Shown here piece after piece: positions 35,169 through 47,819 of a DNA stretch of 64,000 nt. The DNA is from Crassaminicella indica (GTDB lineage: Bacteria; Bacillota; Clostridia; Peptostreptococcales; Thermotaleaceae). The notes beneath the pieces are model-generated. The model was not told the origin of the DNA. It did not search any database and saw nothing but the letters and a program-made list of their open reading frames with translations. How positions within the stretch are numbered: the stretch's first letter is position 1; every line of letters starts with the position of its first letter. A program made the translations under genes and the position numbers. Where the stretch lies: assembly GCF_019203185.1 (NCBI RefSeq), contig NZ_CP078093.1, positions 1,178,001-1,242,000 on the forward strand. The letters are read 5' to 3'.

Positions 35169-35205
35169 CCTTTAAAAATAGTCCAGTGAGGCTAACAAGG
35201 GAGGA
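35169..35205 (+). promoter_or_regulatory. PyrR-binding leader hairpin overlapping the pyrE ribosome binding site
   Basis: AGTCCAGTGAGGCT (35180-35193) matches the PyrR RNA recognition sequence ARUCCNGNGAGGYU at every position. The flanking CCTTT (35169-35173) can pair with AAGGG (35197-35201), which is part of the Shine-Dalgarno of pyrE. PyrR with UMP would stabilise this hairpin and hide the ribosome binding site. Confidence 0.75.
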
Positions 35206-35211
35206 ATAAAA

Positions 35212-35844
35212 ATGAATATGAGTAAAGAAATTGCAAAAAAACTTTTAGAAATTCAAGCAGTAACTATAAAAAGTCCAGATGATTTATTTACTTGGGCATC
35301 AGGAATCAAATCGCCTATTTATTGCGATAATCGGTTGACCATGAGTTATCCTAAAGTAAGAGAATTGATTGCAGAAGGATTCGAGAAAATCATTAAGGCA
35401 AATTATCCTGAAGTAGAAGTAATAGTAGGAACAGCTACAGCTGGAATTCCTCATGCTGCATGGATATCACAAAAAATGAATTTGCCTATGGCTTATGTAA
35501 GAAGTTCAGCAAAAGAGCATGGAAAAGGCAATCAAATAGAGGGGATTGTAAAGAGTGGTCAAAAGGTAGTAGTTATTGAGGATTTACTGTCAACAGGAGG
35601 AAGTTCTATGAAGGCAGTAAAGGCACTGCAAAAGATAGGAGCAGAGGTTTTAGGGGTTGTAGCAATATTTACTTATGGATTTCCAAAGGTAGATGATATT
35701 TTTAGAGAAGCAAAGATCCCATATAAAACGTTGACAAGCTATTCTGTTCTTCTTCCTATGGCAATAGAGATGGGGTATATAAAAGAGACACAGAGAGAGC
35801 TACTAGAAAAATGGAGTAAAGATCCTTATATATTTATAAAATAG
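35212..35844 (+). CDS. pyrE: Orotate phosphoribosyltransferase
   Basis: A 210-residue enzyme that makes orotidine 5'-phosphate from orotate and PRPP. It shows FTWASGIKSPIYCDNRLTMSYP near residues 24-45, VGTATAGIPHAAWI near 74-87, AYVRSSAKEHGKGNQIEG near 95-112 (flexible catalytic loop), and the PRPP motif VVVIEDLLSTGGSSMKAV near 119-136. GGGAGG lies seven bases before the ATG. It stands alone, away from other pyr genes, and is preceded by a PyrR-type leader. Confidence 0.97.
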   Translation: MNMSKEIAKKLLEIQAVTIKSPDDLFTWASGIKSPIYCDNRLTMSYPKVRELIAEGFEKIIKANYPEVEVIVGTATAGIPHAAWISQKMNLPMAYVRSSAKEHGKGNQIEGIVKSGQKVVVIEDLLSTGGSSMKAVKALQKIGAEVLGVVAIFTYGFPKVDDIFREAKIPYKTLTSYSVLLPMAIEMGYIKETQRELLEKWSKDPYIFIK

Positions 35845-35845
35845 T

Positions 35846-35872
35846 AGGATATGCAAAAGCATATCCTTTTAT
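35846..35872 (+). terminator. Rho-independent terminator of pyrE
   Basis: AGGATATGC and GCATATCCT pair around AAAA, followed by TTTATACTTTTT. Confidence 0.88.
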
Positions 35873-35898
35873 ACTTTTTAAATTGTACTTTGTTATAA

Positions 35899-35958
35899 AA
35901 GTGATTTACTTATCTTTCTAAATTCATTTTTTTATATATTTCTTTTTTTATGTTGAAG
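35899..35958. repeat. Dispersed intergenic repeat, copy A (diverged)
   Basis: AAGTGATTTACTTATCTTT followed, after a short insertion, by TATATATTTCTTTTTTTATG and TTGA. It is a diverged relative of the copies at 39199-39240 and 56303-56345. Here it lies before nrdD. Confidence 0.55.
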
Positions 35959-36072
35959 TTGGATCCCTATATCATTTAAACTAACTTTTTTATAAAACTA
36001 AGAACATAAGAGTATCATAGAGAATATATGTTAAAAGGGGTCAAAACTTGTAATAATTAGTCCAAAGGATTA

Positions 36073-36102
36073 TTGTCATAAGTGTGGACAATGATGCATA
36101 AT
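36073..36102 (+). promoter_or_regulatory. Candidate promoter of nrdDG
   Basis: TTGTCA (36073-36078), an 18-base spacer and CATAAT (36097-36102). A confident NrdR box could not be identified around it. Confidence 0.45.
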
Positions 36103-36152
36103 ATACAATATGTAGTACATACATTTGAAAGCAACACAATAGGAGGGGTATC

Positions 36153-38279
36153 ATGTCAGTTACTAAGGTTCAGAAGAGAAATGGTGAGATTGTCGATTTT
36201 GATAGTGTAAAAATTAAAGCGGCTATCTTTGCAGCGGCAAAATCTGTAGGTGGAAAAGACGAAATGGTGGCAACAAAACTTGCAAAGATGGTGGTTGAGA
36301 TTATAAATGAAACATATGGAGCGAGTATACCATCTGTAGAAGATGTTCAAGATATAGTAGAAAAGGTATTAATAGAGGAAGGGCATGCTAAAACAGCAAA
36401 GGCATATATTCTTTATAGAAAGAGACACGAAGAGATTCGAGAAGTTAAGAATTTATTTATGGATGCAGAAAGAATGATCGAGGAATATGTAAATCTAGAG
36501 GATTGGCGAGTTAATGAAAATGCTAATATGGGATTTAGTCTTCAGGGACTTAACAATCATATTGTAGAAAGCATTACTAAAAAGTATTGGTTAAATAAAA
36601 TTTATAGAAAAGAATTAAGAGAAGCACATATCCGAGGAGATTTGCATATTCACGACTTGGGATTGTTAGCTCCTTATTGTTGTGGATGGGATTTAGAAGC
36701 TTTTTTAAGATATGGCTTTAGAGGAGCAAAAGGAAAAATTGAGTCAAAACCGCCAAAGCATTTAGAGTCAGCTCTTGGGCAGCTTGTAAATCTACTTTAT
36801 ACACTTCAAGGGGAGTCAGCTGGTGCACAAGCTGTATCTAGTCTTGATACATATTTAGCACCTTTTATTTATTATGATAATCTTAAATATGAACAAGTAA
36901 AAAAGGCTATTCAACGATTTGTATTTAACTTAAATGTTCCTACAAGAGTAGGCTTTCAAACACCTTTTACTAATGTTACGTTAGATATTACACCTCATCC
37001 ACTTCTTAAAAATCAACCAGTAATCATTGGTGGAAAAAGAATGGATAAAACTTATAAAGAGTTTCAAAAGGAAATGGATATATTTAATATGGCCTTTTGT
37101 GAAGTTATGATGGAAGGTGATGGTGCAGGAAGAGCGTTTAGCTTCCCTATTCCAACGGTAAATATAACTCCTGATTTTCCTTGGGATTCAGAGCCTGTAA
37201 ATGCTATTATGGAGATGACAAGAAAGTTTGGAACGCCTTATTTTGCAAATTTCTTAAACTCTGATCTATCACCTGAGGATGTTCGATCTATGTGTTGCCG
37301 TCTAAGACTAGATAATCGTGAGCTTAGAAGAAGAGGTGGAGGCTTGTTTGGTGCAAATCCATTGACAGGTTCTATTAATGTAGTTACATTAAATATGGCA
37401 AGGATCGGATATACTGCTAATTCGATGGAAGAATTTAAACGTAGAGTAAGAGAGTTAATGGAGATTGCAAAGGAAATATGTGAAAGCAAAAGAGTTGTTT
37501 TGGAAAAGTATATGGATGCAGGATTATATCCTTATTCGAGATTTTATCTTCAAGGGGTTAAGGATAGTACAGGAGAGTACTTTAAAAATCATTTTTCAAC
37601 AATAGGTTTAAATGGTATGAATGAAGCCTGTGTAAATTTATTAGGTGTAGATATCACAACGGAAGAAGGAAATGAATTTGCTGTTGAGATTATGGAATTT
37701 ATGAATAGAGTTATTCAAATATTCCAAGAAGAAACAGGAAGTTTATGGAATCTTGAAGCATCTCCTGCCGAAGGAGCAAGCTATAGATTTGCTAGATTAG
37801 ACAAAAAAATGTATCCAAATATTTTCACACAGGGAAATGATGAACCGTACTATACAAACTCTACGCAGCTTCCTGTAGGTTATACAAATGATATTTTTGA
37901 GGCAATCGAGCTACAAGAAAGATTGCAGACGTTATATACAGGCGGAACAGTATTACATGGCTTCTTAGGAGAAGAAATTGATAGTATAAAGACATGTAAA
38001 ACTTTATTGAAAAAAGTTATGGAAAATAGCAGTATTCCTTATATTACTATTACGCCAACCTTCTCTATTTGTGGAGAACATGGATATATATCAGGGGAAC
38101 ATTTTGAATGTCCTCATTGTGGAAAAGAAACAGAGGTTTGGACACGAGTGGTAGGATTCCATAGACCTGTTCAAGCATGGAATAAGGGTAAGCGAGAAGA
38201 ATTCAAGGATAGAAAAGAATTTTCCTGTGAAGAAAGCTTAAAGCATCATCAAGCTACTGTTAAATTAAATATTGGTTAA
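36153..38279 (+). CDS. nrdD: Anaerobic ribonucleoside-triphosphate reductase
   Basis: A 708-residue class III reductase producing dNTPs without oxygen. An ATP-cone occupies the first 95 residues (VQKRNGEIVDFDSVKIKAAI). The central barrel has HIRGDLHIHDLGLLAPYCCGWDLE near residues 152-175. Near the C-terminus, SICGEHGYISGEHFECPHCGKETEVW supplies the four zinc cysteines and TRVVGFHRP fits the region of the glycyl-radical loop. AGGAGGGG precedes the ATG. It is followed by its activase gene after about 110 bases. This is a strong sign of anaerobic life. Confidence 0.97.
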   Translation: MSVTKVQKRNGEIVDFDSVKIKAAIFAAAKSVGGKDEMVATKLAKMVVEIINETYGASIPSVEDVQDIVEKVLIEEGHAKTAKAYILYRKRHEEIREVKNLFMDAERMIEEYVNLEDWRVNENANMGFSLQGLNNHIVESITKKYWLNKIYRKELREAHIRGDLHIHDLGLLAPYCCGWDLEAFLRYGFRGAKGKIESKPPKHLESALGQLVNLLYTLQGESAGAQAVSSLDTYLAPFIYYDNLKYEQVKKAIQRFVFNLNVPTRVGFQTPFTNVTLDITPHPLLKNQPVIIGGKRMDKTYKEFQKEMDIFNMAFCEVMMEGDGAGRAFSFPIPTVNITPDFPWDSEPVNAIMEMTRKFGTPYFANFLNSDLSPEDVRSMCCRLRLDNRELRRRGGGLFGANPLTGSINVVTLNMARIGYTANSMEEFKRRVRELMEIAKEICESKRVVLEKYMDAGLYPYSRFYLQGVKDSTGEYFKNHFSTIGLNGMNEACVNLLGVDITTEEGNEFAVEIMEFMNRVIQIFQEETGSLWNLEASPAEGASYRFARLDKKMYPNIFTQGNDEPYYTNSTQLPVGYTNDIFEAIELQERLQTLYTGGTVLHGFLGEEIDSIKTCKTLLKKVMENSSIPYITITPTFSICGEHGYISGEHFECPHCGKETEVWTRVVGFHRPVQAWNKGKREEFKDRKEFSCEESLKHHQATVKLNIG

Positions 38280-38327
38280 GAAATCTAAGATATTTAATAA
38301 AACTTTAAGAAAATAGATGAATTTTAA

Positions 38328-38350
38328 AGGCAAGGGTTAAAACCTTGCCT
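38328..38350 (+). other. Hairpin between nrdD and nrdG
   Basis: AGGCAAGG and CCTTGCCT form an 8-bp stem around GTTAAAA. No T-run follows, so it probably lowers or stabilises rather than ends transcription. Confidence 0.5.
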
Positions 38351-38389
38351 AAATTCATGAATATATTAATAATCAAAGAGGTGTTGAAT

Positions 38390-39076
38390 GTGAATATTGT
38401 AGGGCATGAAAAAACTTCTTTTATTGATTATCCTGATCAAATCTGTACAGTTTATTTTGTAGAGGGCTGTAATTTTCGCTGTTCGTATTGTCACAACAGC
38501 CATATTATAAAAGGAGAAGGTAGAACCATTAGTGAAGAAGAAATCTTTTCTTTTTTAAATAAAAGAAAGAAGTTTATAGATGCTGTATGTATTTCTGGAG
38601 GCGAACCAACGCTTTATGAAGAAACATATGCATTAATAAAGAAAATAAAAAAAGAAGGATTATTGGTAAAATTAGATACTAATGGCACTAACCCTAAAAT
38701 GTTAAAGCAATTACTTGAAGAAGGGCTAATAGATTATGTAGCTATGGATGTAAAAGCACCCCTTCATAAATATGAATACGTTACTAAAACAAAGGTGAAT
38801 ATAAAAGATATAGAGAGAAGTATTGATATTATTAAAAATTCGAATATAGATTATGAATTTAGAACAACTGTATGTAAAGAATTATTGACTAAAGAAGATA
38901 TATTAGAAATAGCAGAATATTTAAAGGGAAGTAAAAGATATTCTATACAAAACTTTAGAGATGGAGAAACGGTATTAGAGGGAAAAAATCAACTGCATCC
39001 ATATGATGCAGAAACATTAGAAGAAATTAAAGAAAAAATCGAAGGGCATTTCCAAATTTTCAAGGTTAGAAAGTAA
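38390..39076 (+). CDS. nrdG: Anaerobic ribonucleoside-triphosphate reductase activating protein
   Basis: About 228 residues. This radical-SAM activase has GHEKTSFIDYPDQICTVYFVEG and the cluster motif CNFRCSYCHN near residues 28-37, then ISGGEPTLYEE and LDTNGTNPKML. It produces the glycyl radical on NrdD. I place the start at GTG 38390 with AGAGGTG upstream, since the family begins with a short segment before GHEKTSF; an in-frame TTG at 38345 lies inside the hairpin and has no RBS. It is linked to nrdD. Confidence 0.92.
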   Translation: MNIVGHEKTSFIDYPDQICTVYFVEGCNFRCSYCHNSHIIKGEGRTISEEEIFSFLNKRKKFIDAVCISGGEPTLYEETYALIKKIKKEGLLVKLDTNGTNPKMLKQLLEEGLIDYVAMDVKAPLHKYEYVTKTKVNIKDIERSIDIIKNSNIDYEFRTTVCKELLTKEDILEIAEYLKGSKRYSIQNFRDGETVLEGKNQLHPYDAETLEEIKEKIEGHFQIFKVRK

Positions 39077-39198
39077 AAATATTGATGTATATAATATAAA
39101 TTTTATAGATAAACAACTTCACTCACTACATTCAAACAATGAAGGTTCTTAACGTATTTTTTATGAAATTTCAGTAAGTTTTTTTACAAAAGTTATCG

Positions 39199-39245
39199 AA
39201 GTCATTCACTTATCTTTATATATTTCTTTTTTATGTTGATGTTGT
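39199..39245. repeat. Dispersed intergenic repeat, copy B
   Basis: AAGTCATTCACTTATCTTT followed by ATATATTTCTTTTTTATG and TTGAT. The first 19 bases are identical to copy C at 56303, and the next 18 nearly so. It lies between nrdG and the convergent adenosyltransferase gene. Confidence 0.7.
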
Positions 39246-39317
39246 TTATCTATAATAAAATATTGAAGCTTAAAATATGTTAATAATTGGAATGTGCTTA
39301 TGATATAACTAATTGTA

Positions 39318-39833
39318 TTATTTATCAATACCTTCTCGACTTAAAACACCTTGTGTATAGTAGTGTTTGATTTCTCTCATTTCTGTTACTAAATCAGCTT
39401 TTTTTATAATCTCCTCAGGACAATATCTTCCCGTAATCACTAATTCTGTAGGATCAGGCTTATATTCCAATAGAGATAATACATCTTGAGTAGAAAGGAG
39501 TTTGAAAAATACAGCAATAGTAATTTCATCTAAAATCACTACATCATATTTTTTGCTTTTCAAAATATCTTTTACCTTTTTTAAACCTTCCTGTGCAGCT
39601 AGTATATCTTCTTTAGCTGGTTCTTTTGTAATAAAGCAGCCGTGTCCATAGAGAGCTACATCAACATTTTCTAGTTTTTTTAATATTTTTAATTCATTAT
39701 ACTCCATAGACTTTACAAATTGAGCAACAAAAACCTTTTTTCCTGCACCTAATGCCCTTATTGTTAAACCTAATGCTGCTGTGGTTTTTCCTTTTCCATT
39801 TCCAGTATAGACATGAATATATCCTTTATTCAT
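39318..39833 (-). CDS. cobO: Cob(I)yrinic acid a,c-diamide adenosyltransferase
   Basis: About 171 residues. MNKGYIHVYTGNGKGKTTAALGL holds the P-loop GNGKGKTT (residues 11-18), followed by LGAGKKVFVAQFVKS and YDVVILDEITIAV near 88-100. This is the BtuR/CobA fold that adds the adenosyl group to cobalt(I) corrinoids. The start at 39833 has GAGGTGAG five bases upstream; a TTG six codons earlier lacks an RBS. No other cobalamin genes and no cobalamin riboswitch are nearby, so it probably serves salvage of corrinoids for adenosylcobalamin enzymes. Confidence 0.92.
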   Translation of the reverse strand: MNKGYIHVYTGNGKGKTTAALGLTIRALGAGKKVFVAQFVKSMEYNELKILKKLENVDVALYGHGCFITKEPAKEDILAAQEGLKKVKDILKSKKYDVVILDEITIAVFFKLLSTQDVLSLLEYKPDPTELVITGRYCPEEIIKKADLVTEMREIKHYYTQGVLSREGIDK

Positions 39834-39851
39834 AAAACTCACCTCTTTCAA

Positions 39852-40262
39852 TAATTCAAACAGTATTGAGGATGATATCTTTTAGGTCAACTAAATTTTA
39901 TTTTTTATCATCTATTCTTTTGATAAATATATAATTAAAAAACAAGGCTGGAAATATTAAATACTTTAACCCTTCTACGCTCAAAATACCCCTCAACTCC
40001 TATTAATACTTACTTATAAAAGTAACATAAAAACATTTTGTTTTCAATAAATTTCCAATAATAATACTGCTTTACAAGAAATCATAAATTGATTGGATAT
40101 AAATAACAAAATCAGACACCTGAATCTTAGGAATAATTTGGCTAATTAAACAAATGATTTTTCAATTCACTAAAACATGATAATCATATAATGAAAAAAT
40201 TTGCTATAATGATAGTGAAATATTAAAAAAATGAAATGGCAAGCAGTAGCCTGTGATAATTT
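39852..40262. other. Intergenic region without recognised genes
   Basis: About 410 AT-rich bases between divergent genes. A TGATAATCAT palindrome near 40178-40187 resembles part of a Fur site, but no full 19-base box is present. No riboswitch, RNA gene or degraded gene is recognised. Confidence 0.5.
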
Positions 40263-40277
40263 TGGGAGATGATAAAA

Positions 40278-40451
40278 ATGAAAAGATATAAAGGAGATTT
40301 TTACAAAAGAGACTTTGATTATGAAGAGGATGCTTATGATCGATTGAAAGCTATGCAAAGAAAAAAAATTTTCACAAATAAATCAACTATGAAAAAATAT
40401 GAATTTGATTATGAAGAAGATCCTTATGAACCCATTGATAGAGAAGAGTAA
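40278..40451 (+). CDS. Small acidic protein with internal repeat, unknown
   Basis: About 57 residues, strongly charged. A motif is repeated: RDFDYEEDAYD (about residues 11-21) and YEFDYEEDPYE (about 42-52), separated by a basic stretch KAMQRKKIFTNKSTMKK. No membrane segment and no cysteine. I do not recognise a family. The start at 40278 has GGGAG ten bases upstream; an ATG at 40269 is too near that box. It lies about 90 bases before the first rRNA promoter and ends without a clear terminator. Confidence 0.6.
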   Translation: MKRYKGDFYKRDFDYEEDAYDRLKAMQRKKIFTNKSTMKKYEFDYEEDPYEPIDREE

Positions 40452-40541
40452 TCATGAAATAATTTACATTGATGTTATGTGCAATATGTGTTATAGTGTT
40501 TACTGTTCTTTAAAAAATGCAAAAAAGTTTTTTAAAAAATA

Positions 40542-40570
40542 TTGACAAGCAGTCAGAAACATGGTATAGT
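40542..40570 (+). promoter_or_regulatory. rRNA operon promoter P1
   Basis: Perfect TTGACA (40542-40547), exactly 17 bases and TATAGT (40565-40570), preceded by an A/T-rich UP-like stretch. About 190 bases before mature 16S. Confidence 0.88.
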
Positions 40571-40615
40571 ATATTTTGTCACGTGCGAGGAATAAAAGAG
40601 AAAAATAAAAAGCAC

Positions 40616-40644
40616 TTGACAGATGAATGGAAATGCTATAAGAT
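40616..40644 (+). promoter_or_regulatory. rRNA operon promoter P2
   Basis: TTGACA (40616-40621) with TAAGAT at 17 bases (40639-40644) or TATAAG at 15. Tandem with P1, as usual for growth-regulated rRNA operons. Confidence 0.75.
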
Positions 40645-40759
40645 ATAAAAGTCAGCTCGAAAGAGTTGGTTTGAAAAAGTTTGATCTTTGAAAACTATAC
40701 AGTGTAAGAAATTAAGCCAGATACTCGTTATAAACGAGAAACGTTCAATTCGAATTCTT

Positions 40760-42296
<1,537 letters not shown>

Positions 42297-42351
42297 AGGC
42301 TTAACTTATACTGTATAGTTTTGAAGGATCAAACCTTCAAAAGTTAATTAT

Positions 42352-42427
42352 GGGGACGTAGCTCAGCTGGGAGAGCACCTGCCTTGCACGCAGGGGGTCA
42401 GGGGTTCGATCCCCCTCGTCTCCACCA
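42352..42427 (+). tRNA. tRNA-Ala (TGC)
   Basis: A complete 76-base cloverleaf with GGGGACG acceptor, GTAGCTCAGCTGGGAGAGC D-arm, anticodon loop with TGC, GGTTCGATCC T-arm and encoded CCA. It is the only tRNA in the 16S-23S spacer. Confidence 0.97.
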
Positions 42428-42474
42428 CATGTACTTTGAAAACTGAACAATGCATATAAAATACAATTTTTACT

Positions 42475-45396
<2,922 letters not shown>

Positions 45397-45436
45397 AAAA
45401 TATGCATTGTTTAGTTTTGAGGGTATAATATAATAA

Positions 45437-45553
45437 TCCAGTGGCAATAGCGAAGGGGTCACACCTGTTCCCATACCGAACACAGAAGTTAAGCCCTTCA
45501 GCGCTGATGGTACTTAGGCGGAGACGCCTTGGGAGAGTAGGTCGCCGCTGGTT
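45437..45553 (+). rRNA. 5S ribosomal RNA
   Basis: About 117 bases. The terminal helix pairs CCAGTGGC with GCCGCTGG. The conserved CCCATACCGAACACAGAAG and GGGAGAGTAGG segments are present. Confidence 0.95.
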
Positions 45554-45559
45554 ATATTT

Positions 45560-45635
45560 GGGCGCATAGCTCAGCTGGGAGAGCACCTGCCTTACAAGCA
45601 GGGGGTCATAGGTTCGATCCCTATTGCGCCCACCA
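45560..45635 (+). tRNA. tRNA-Val (TAC)
   Basis: A 76-base cloverleaf with GGGCGCA/TGCGCCC acceptor, anticodon TAC and encoded CCA. It lies 6 bases after 5S. Confidence 0.97.
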
Positions 45636-45674
45636 TAATTTAATATTTGTTGAATAATATAGTTTATTTGGTAT

Positions 45675-45758
45675 GCGGGTGTGGCGGAATTGGCAGACGC
45701 ACTAGACTTAGGATCTAGCGCCTTGTGCGTGGGGGTTCAAGTCCCTCCACCCGCACCA
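45675..45758 (+). tRNA. tRNA-Leu (TAG)
   Basis: An 84-base class II tRNA with GCGGGTG acceptor, anticodon loop CTTAGGA (anticodon TAG), long variable arm and encoded CCA. Confidence 0.97.
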
Positions 45759-45769
45759 TCTTGTTATAA

Positions 45770-45861
45770 GGAGAAGTACTCAAGTAGGCTGAAGAGGACG
45801 GTTTGCTAAACCGTTAGGCCGGGTAACCGGTGCGCGGGTTCGAATCCCGCCTTCTCCGCCA
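45770..45861 (+). tRNA. tRNA-Ser (GCT)
   Basis: A 92-base class II tRNA with GGAGAAG acceptor, anticodon loop TTGCTAA (anticodon GCT), long variable arm and encoded CCA. Last gene of the rRNA operon. Confidence 0.97.
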
Positions 45862-45868
45862 ATGTATG

Positions 45869-45903
45869 AAAGATACCTGTCAAGAAGATAGGTATCTTTT
45901 TTA
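45869..45903 (+). terminator. Terminator of the rRNA/tRNA operon
   Basis: AAAGATACCT and AGGTATCTTT pair around a 12-base loop, followed by a T-run. Confidence 0.9.
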
Positions 45904-45909
45904 ATGATT

Positions 45910-45938
45910 TTACAGCAAATATACTTTTTTGCTATAAT
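45910..45938 (+). promoter_or_regulatory. Promoter of typA
   Basis: TTACAG (45910-45915), 17 bases, perfect TATAAT (45933-45938), 35 bases before the typA start. Confidence 0.65.
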
Positions 45939-45973
45939 GATATATTATTAATTTATTTGAAAGGAAGTTTTCC

Positions 45974-47788
45974 ATGATTCAAACAAACATAAGAAATATT
46001 GCCATTATTGCCCATGTTGACCACGGTAAGACAACTTTAGTAGATGAAATGTTAAAGCAAAGTGGGACTTTTCGTAGTAATGAGCAGGTAGAAGAAAGAG
46101 TAATGGATTCTAATGATTTAGAAAGAGAGAGAGGGATCACTATTCTTTCAAAGAATACATCTATTATTTATGAAGGTGTAAAAATAAATATAGTAGATAC
46201 CCCTGGACATGCTGATTTTGGTGGCGAAGTAGAAAGAATCATGCAGATGGTTGAAGGTGTTTTATTGTTAGTAGATGCTTTCGAAGGACCTATGCCTCAA
46301 ACAAAATTTGTATTAAGAAAGGCTTTAGATGCAGGATTAAAACCTATTGTTGTTGTTAATAAAATTGACAGGCCTGAAGCAAGAGTGGAGGAAGTTTTAG
46401 ATGAGGTATTGGATTTATTTATTGAGTTGGATGCAGATGATGAACAATTAGATTTCCCTGTAATTTATGCTTCTGCAAAATCAGGAATTGCAAAATATGA
46501 GTTGTCAGATACTAATGAAGATATGCTTCCTCTGTTTAATATGATTTTAAAAGAAGTACCAGCCCCAAAAGGGGAAATAGATGATGGACTTCAGCTTAGG
46601 ATTTCTTCTATTGATTATGATAAATATGTAGGTAGAATTGGTATTGGAAAAATTACTAGAGGTACTATCAAAAAGAATCAAGAAGTTGTGTTATGTAGTG
46701 CAGATGGTACACTTCAAAACTTTAGAGTAAGTAAGCTATATACTTTTAGTGGATTAAAAAAGGAAGAAGTCAATGAAGCAGAGTTTGGAGAAATTGTTGC
46801 TTTATCTGGAAATGATGATATAAATATTGGGGAAACTATTTGTTCCACAGATAAAATCGAACCACTACCTTTTGTAAAGATTGACGAGCCTACCCTTGCA
46901 ATGAATTTTATTGTAAATAATAGTCCTTTTGCAGGGAGAGAGGGGAGCTTTATAACAAGTAGACATTTGAAGGATAGACTTGAAAGAGAACTTTTATCAA
47001 ATGTTGCATTAAGAGTTGAAGAGACAGATTCTCCAGATGCTTTTAAAGTTTCAGGAAGAGGAGAACTACATCTTTCTATTTTGATTGAAAATATGAGAAG
47101 AGAAGGATATGAGCTATCTGTGTCTAGACCTGAGGTAATTCTAAAAGAAGTAGATGGCGTTTTATGTGAGCCTATGGAGCATGTAGTAATCGAAGTACCA
47201 GAAGAATATATGGGAACGGTTATTGAAACATTAGGACAAAGAAAAGGTGAAATGACCAATATGATTTCTAATGGGAGCGGAGTTGTAAAATTAGAGTTTC
47301 ATATACCTGCAAGAGGACTCATAGGCTATCGTTCTCAATTTATGACAGATACACGTGGAAATGGTATACTCAATCATGTATTTGCAGGATACGAACCTTA
47401 TAAAGGTGAAATTCCAACTAGAACAAAGGGTTCTTTAGTAGCATTTGAAACAGGTACAGCTATAACCTATGGATTATATAATGCACAAGATAGGGGAAAT
47501 TTATTTATAGGACCTGGAACGGAAGTATATGAAGGAATGATTGTAGGAGAAAATTCAAGAAGTGGAGATATTGTTGTAAATGTCTGTAAACGTAAGCAGC
47601 TTACTAATATGAGAGCTTCAGGCGCTGATGATGCAATGAAGCTTGTTCCTCCTGTAGATATGTCTTTAGAGAAAGCTTTAGAGTTTATTGCTGAAGATGA
47701 ATTAGTGGAGGTAACGCCTGAAAATATTCGTTTAAGAAAGAAAATATTAAATAAAGAAATGCGTGCAAAGGCAGCTAATAAAAAGTAG
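45974..47788 (+). CDS. typA: Ribosome-associated translational GTPase TypA/BipA
   Basis: A 604-residue translational GTPase. The G1 loop is in [18 protein letters not shown] (residues 10-27), G2 in RERGITI, G3 [14 protein letters not shown] near 75, and G4 [13 protein letters not shown] near 129. EF-G-like domains II, III and V follow, with the BipA-specific C-terminal region ([11 protein letters not shown] end). It binds the ribosome and supports 50S assembly and stress growth. AAAGGAAG precedes the ATG. It is monocistronic. Confidence 0.97.
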   Translation: MIQTNIRNIAIIAHVDHGKTTLVDEMLKQSGTFRSNEQVEERVMDSNDLERERGITILSKNTSIIYEGVKINIVDTPGHADFGGEVERIMQMVEGVLLLVDAFEGPMPQTKFVLRKALDAGLKPIVVVNKIDRPEARVEEVLDEVLDLFIELDADDEQLDFPVIYASAKSGIAKYELSDTNEDMLPLFNMILKEVPAPKGEIDDGLQLRISSIDYDKYVGRIGIGKITRGTIKKNQEVVLCSADGTLQNFRVSKLYTFSGLKKEEVNEAEFGEIVALSGNDDINIGETICSTDKIEPLPFVKIDEPTLAMNFIVNNSPFAGREGSFITSRHLKDRLERELLSNVALRVEETDSPDAFKVSGRGELHLSILIENMRREGYELSVSRPEVILKEVDGVLCEPMEHVVIEVPEEYMGTVIETLGQRKGEMTNMISNGSGVVKLEFHIPARGLIGYRSQFMTDTRGNGILNHVFAGYEPYKGEIPTRTKGSLVAFETGTAITYGLYNAQDRGNLFIGPGTEVYEGMIVGENSRSGDIVVNVCKRKQLTNMRASGADDAMKLVPPVDMSLEKALEFIAEDELVEVTPENIRLRKKILNKEMRAKAANKK

Positions 47789-47819
47789 GAAGTGCATAAT
47801 TGTGCTTCCTACTTTTTTA
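47781..47819 (+). terminator. Bidirectional terminator between typA and cardiolipin synthase
   Basis: AAAAGTAGGAAG pairs with CTTCCTACTTTT, with A-rich and T-rich flanks on the two strands. It overlaps the ends of both convergent genes. Confidence 0.88.

Noticed and set aside
36073-36130. NrdR boxes before nrdD
   Set aside because: ATACAATATGTAG and neighbouring segments are only loosely similar to the NrdR consensus, and two copies with correct spacing could not be established.
40176-40190. Fur box
   Set aside because: TGATAATCAT is palindromic but too short, and no iron gene is next to it.
39834-40277. Cobalamin riboswitch before cobO
   Set aside because: None of the conserved B12-box segments was seen on the minus strand of this spacer.
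46714-47259. Minus-strand open frame inside typA, and similar ones inside crt (58640-59158) and hbd (59652-60245)
   Set aside because: Antisense shadows of well-recognised genes, Ser/Ile-rich, without RBS or family resemblance.
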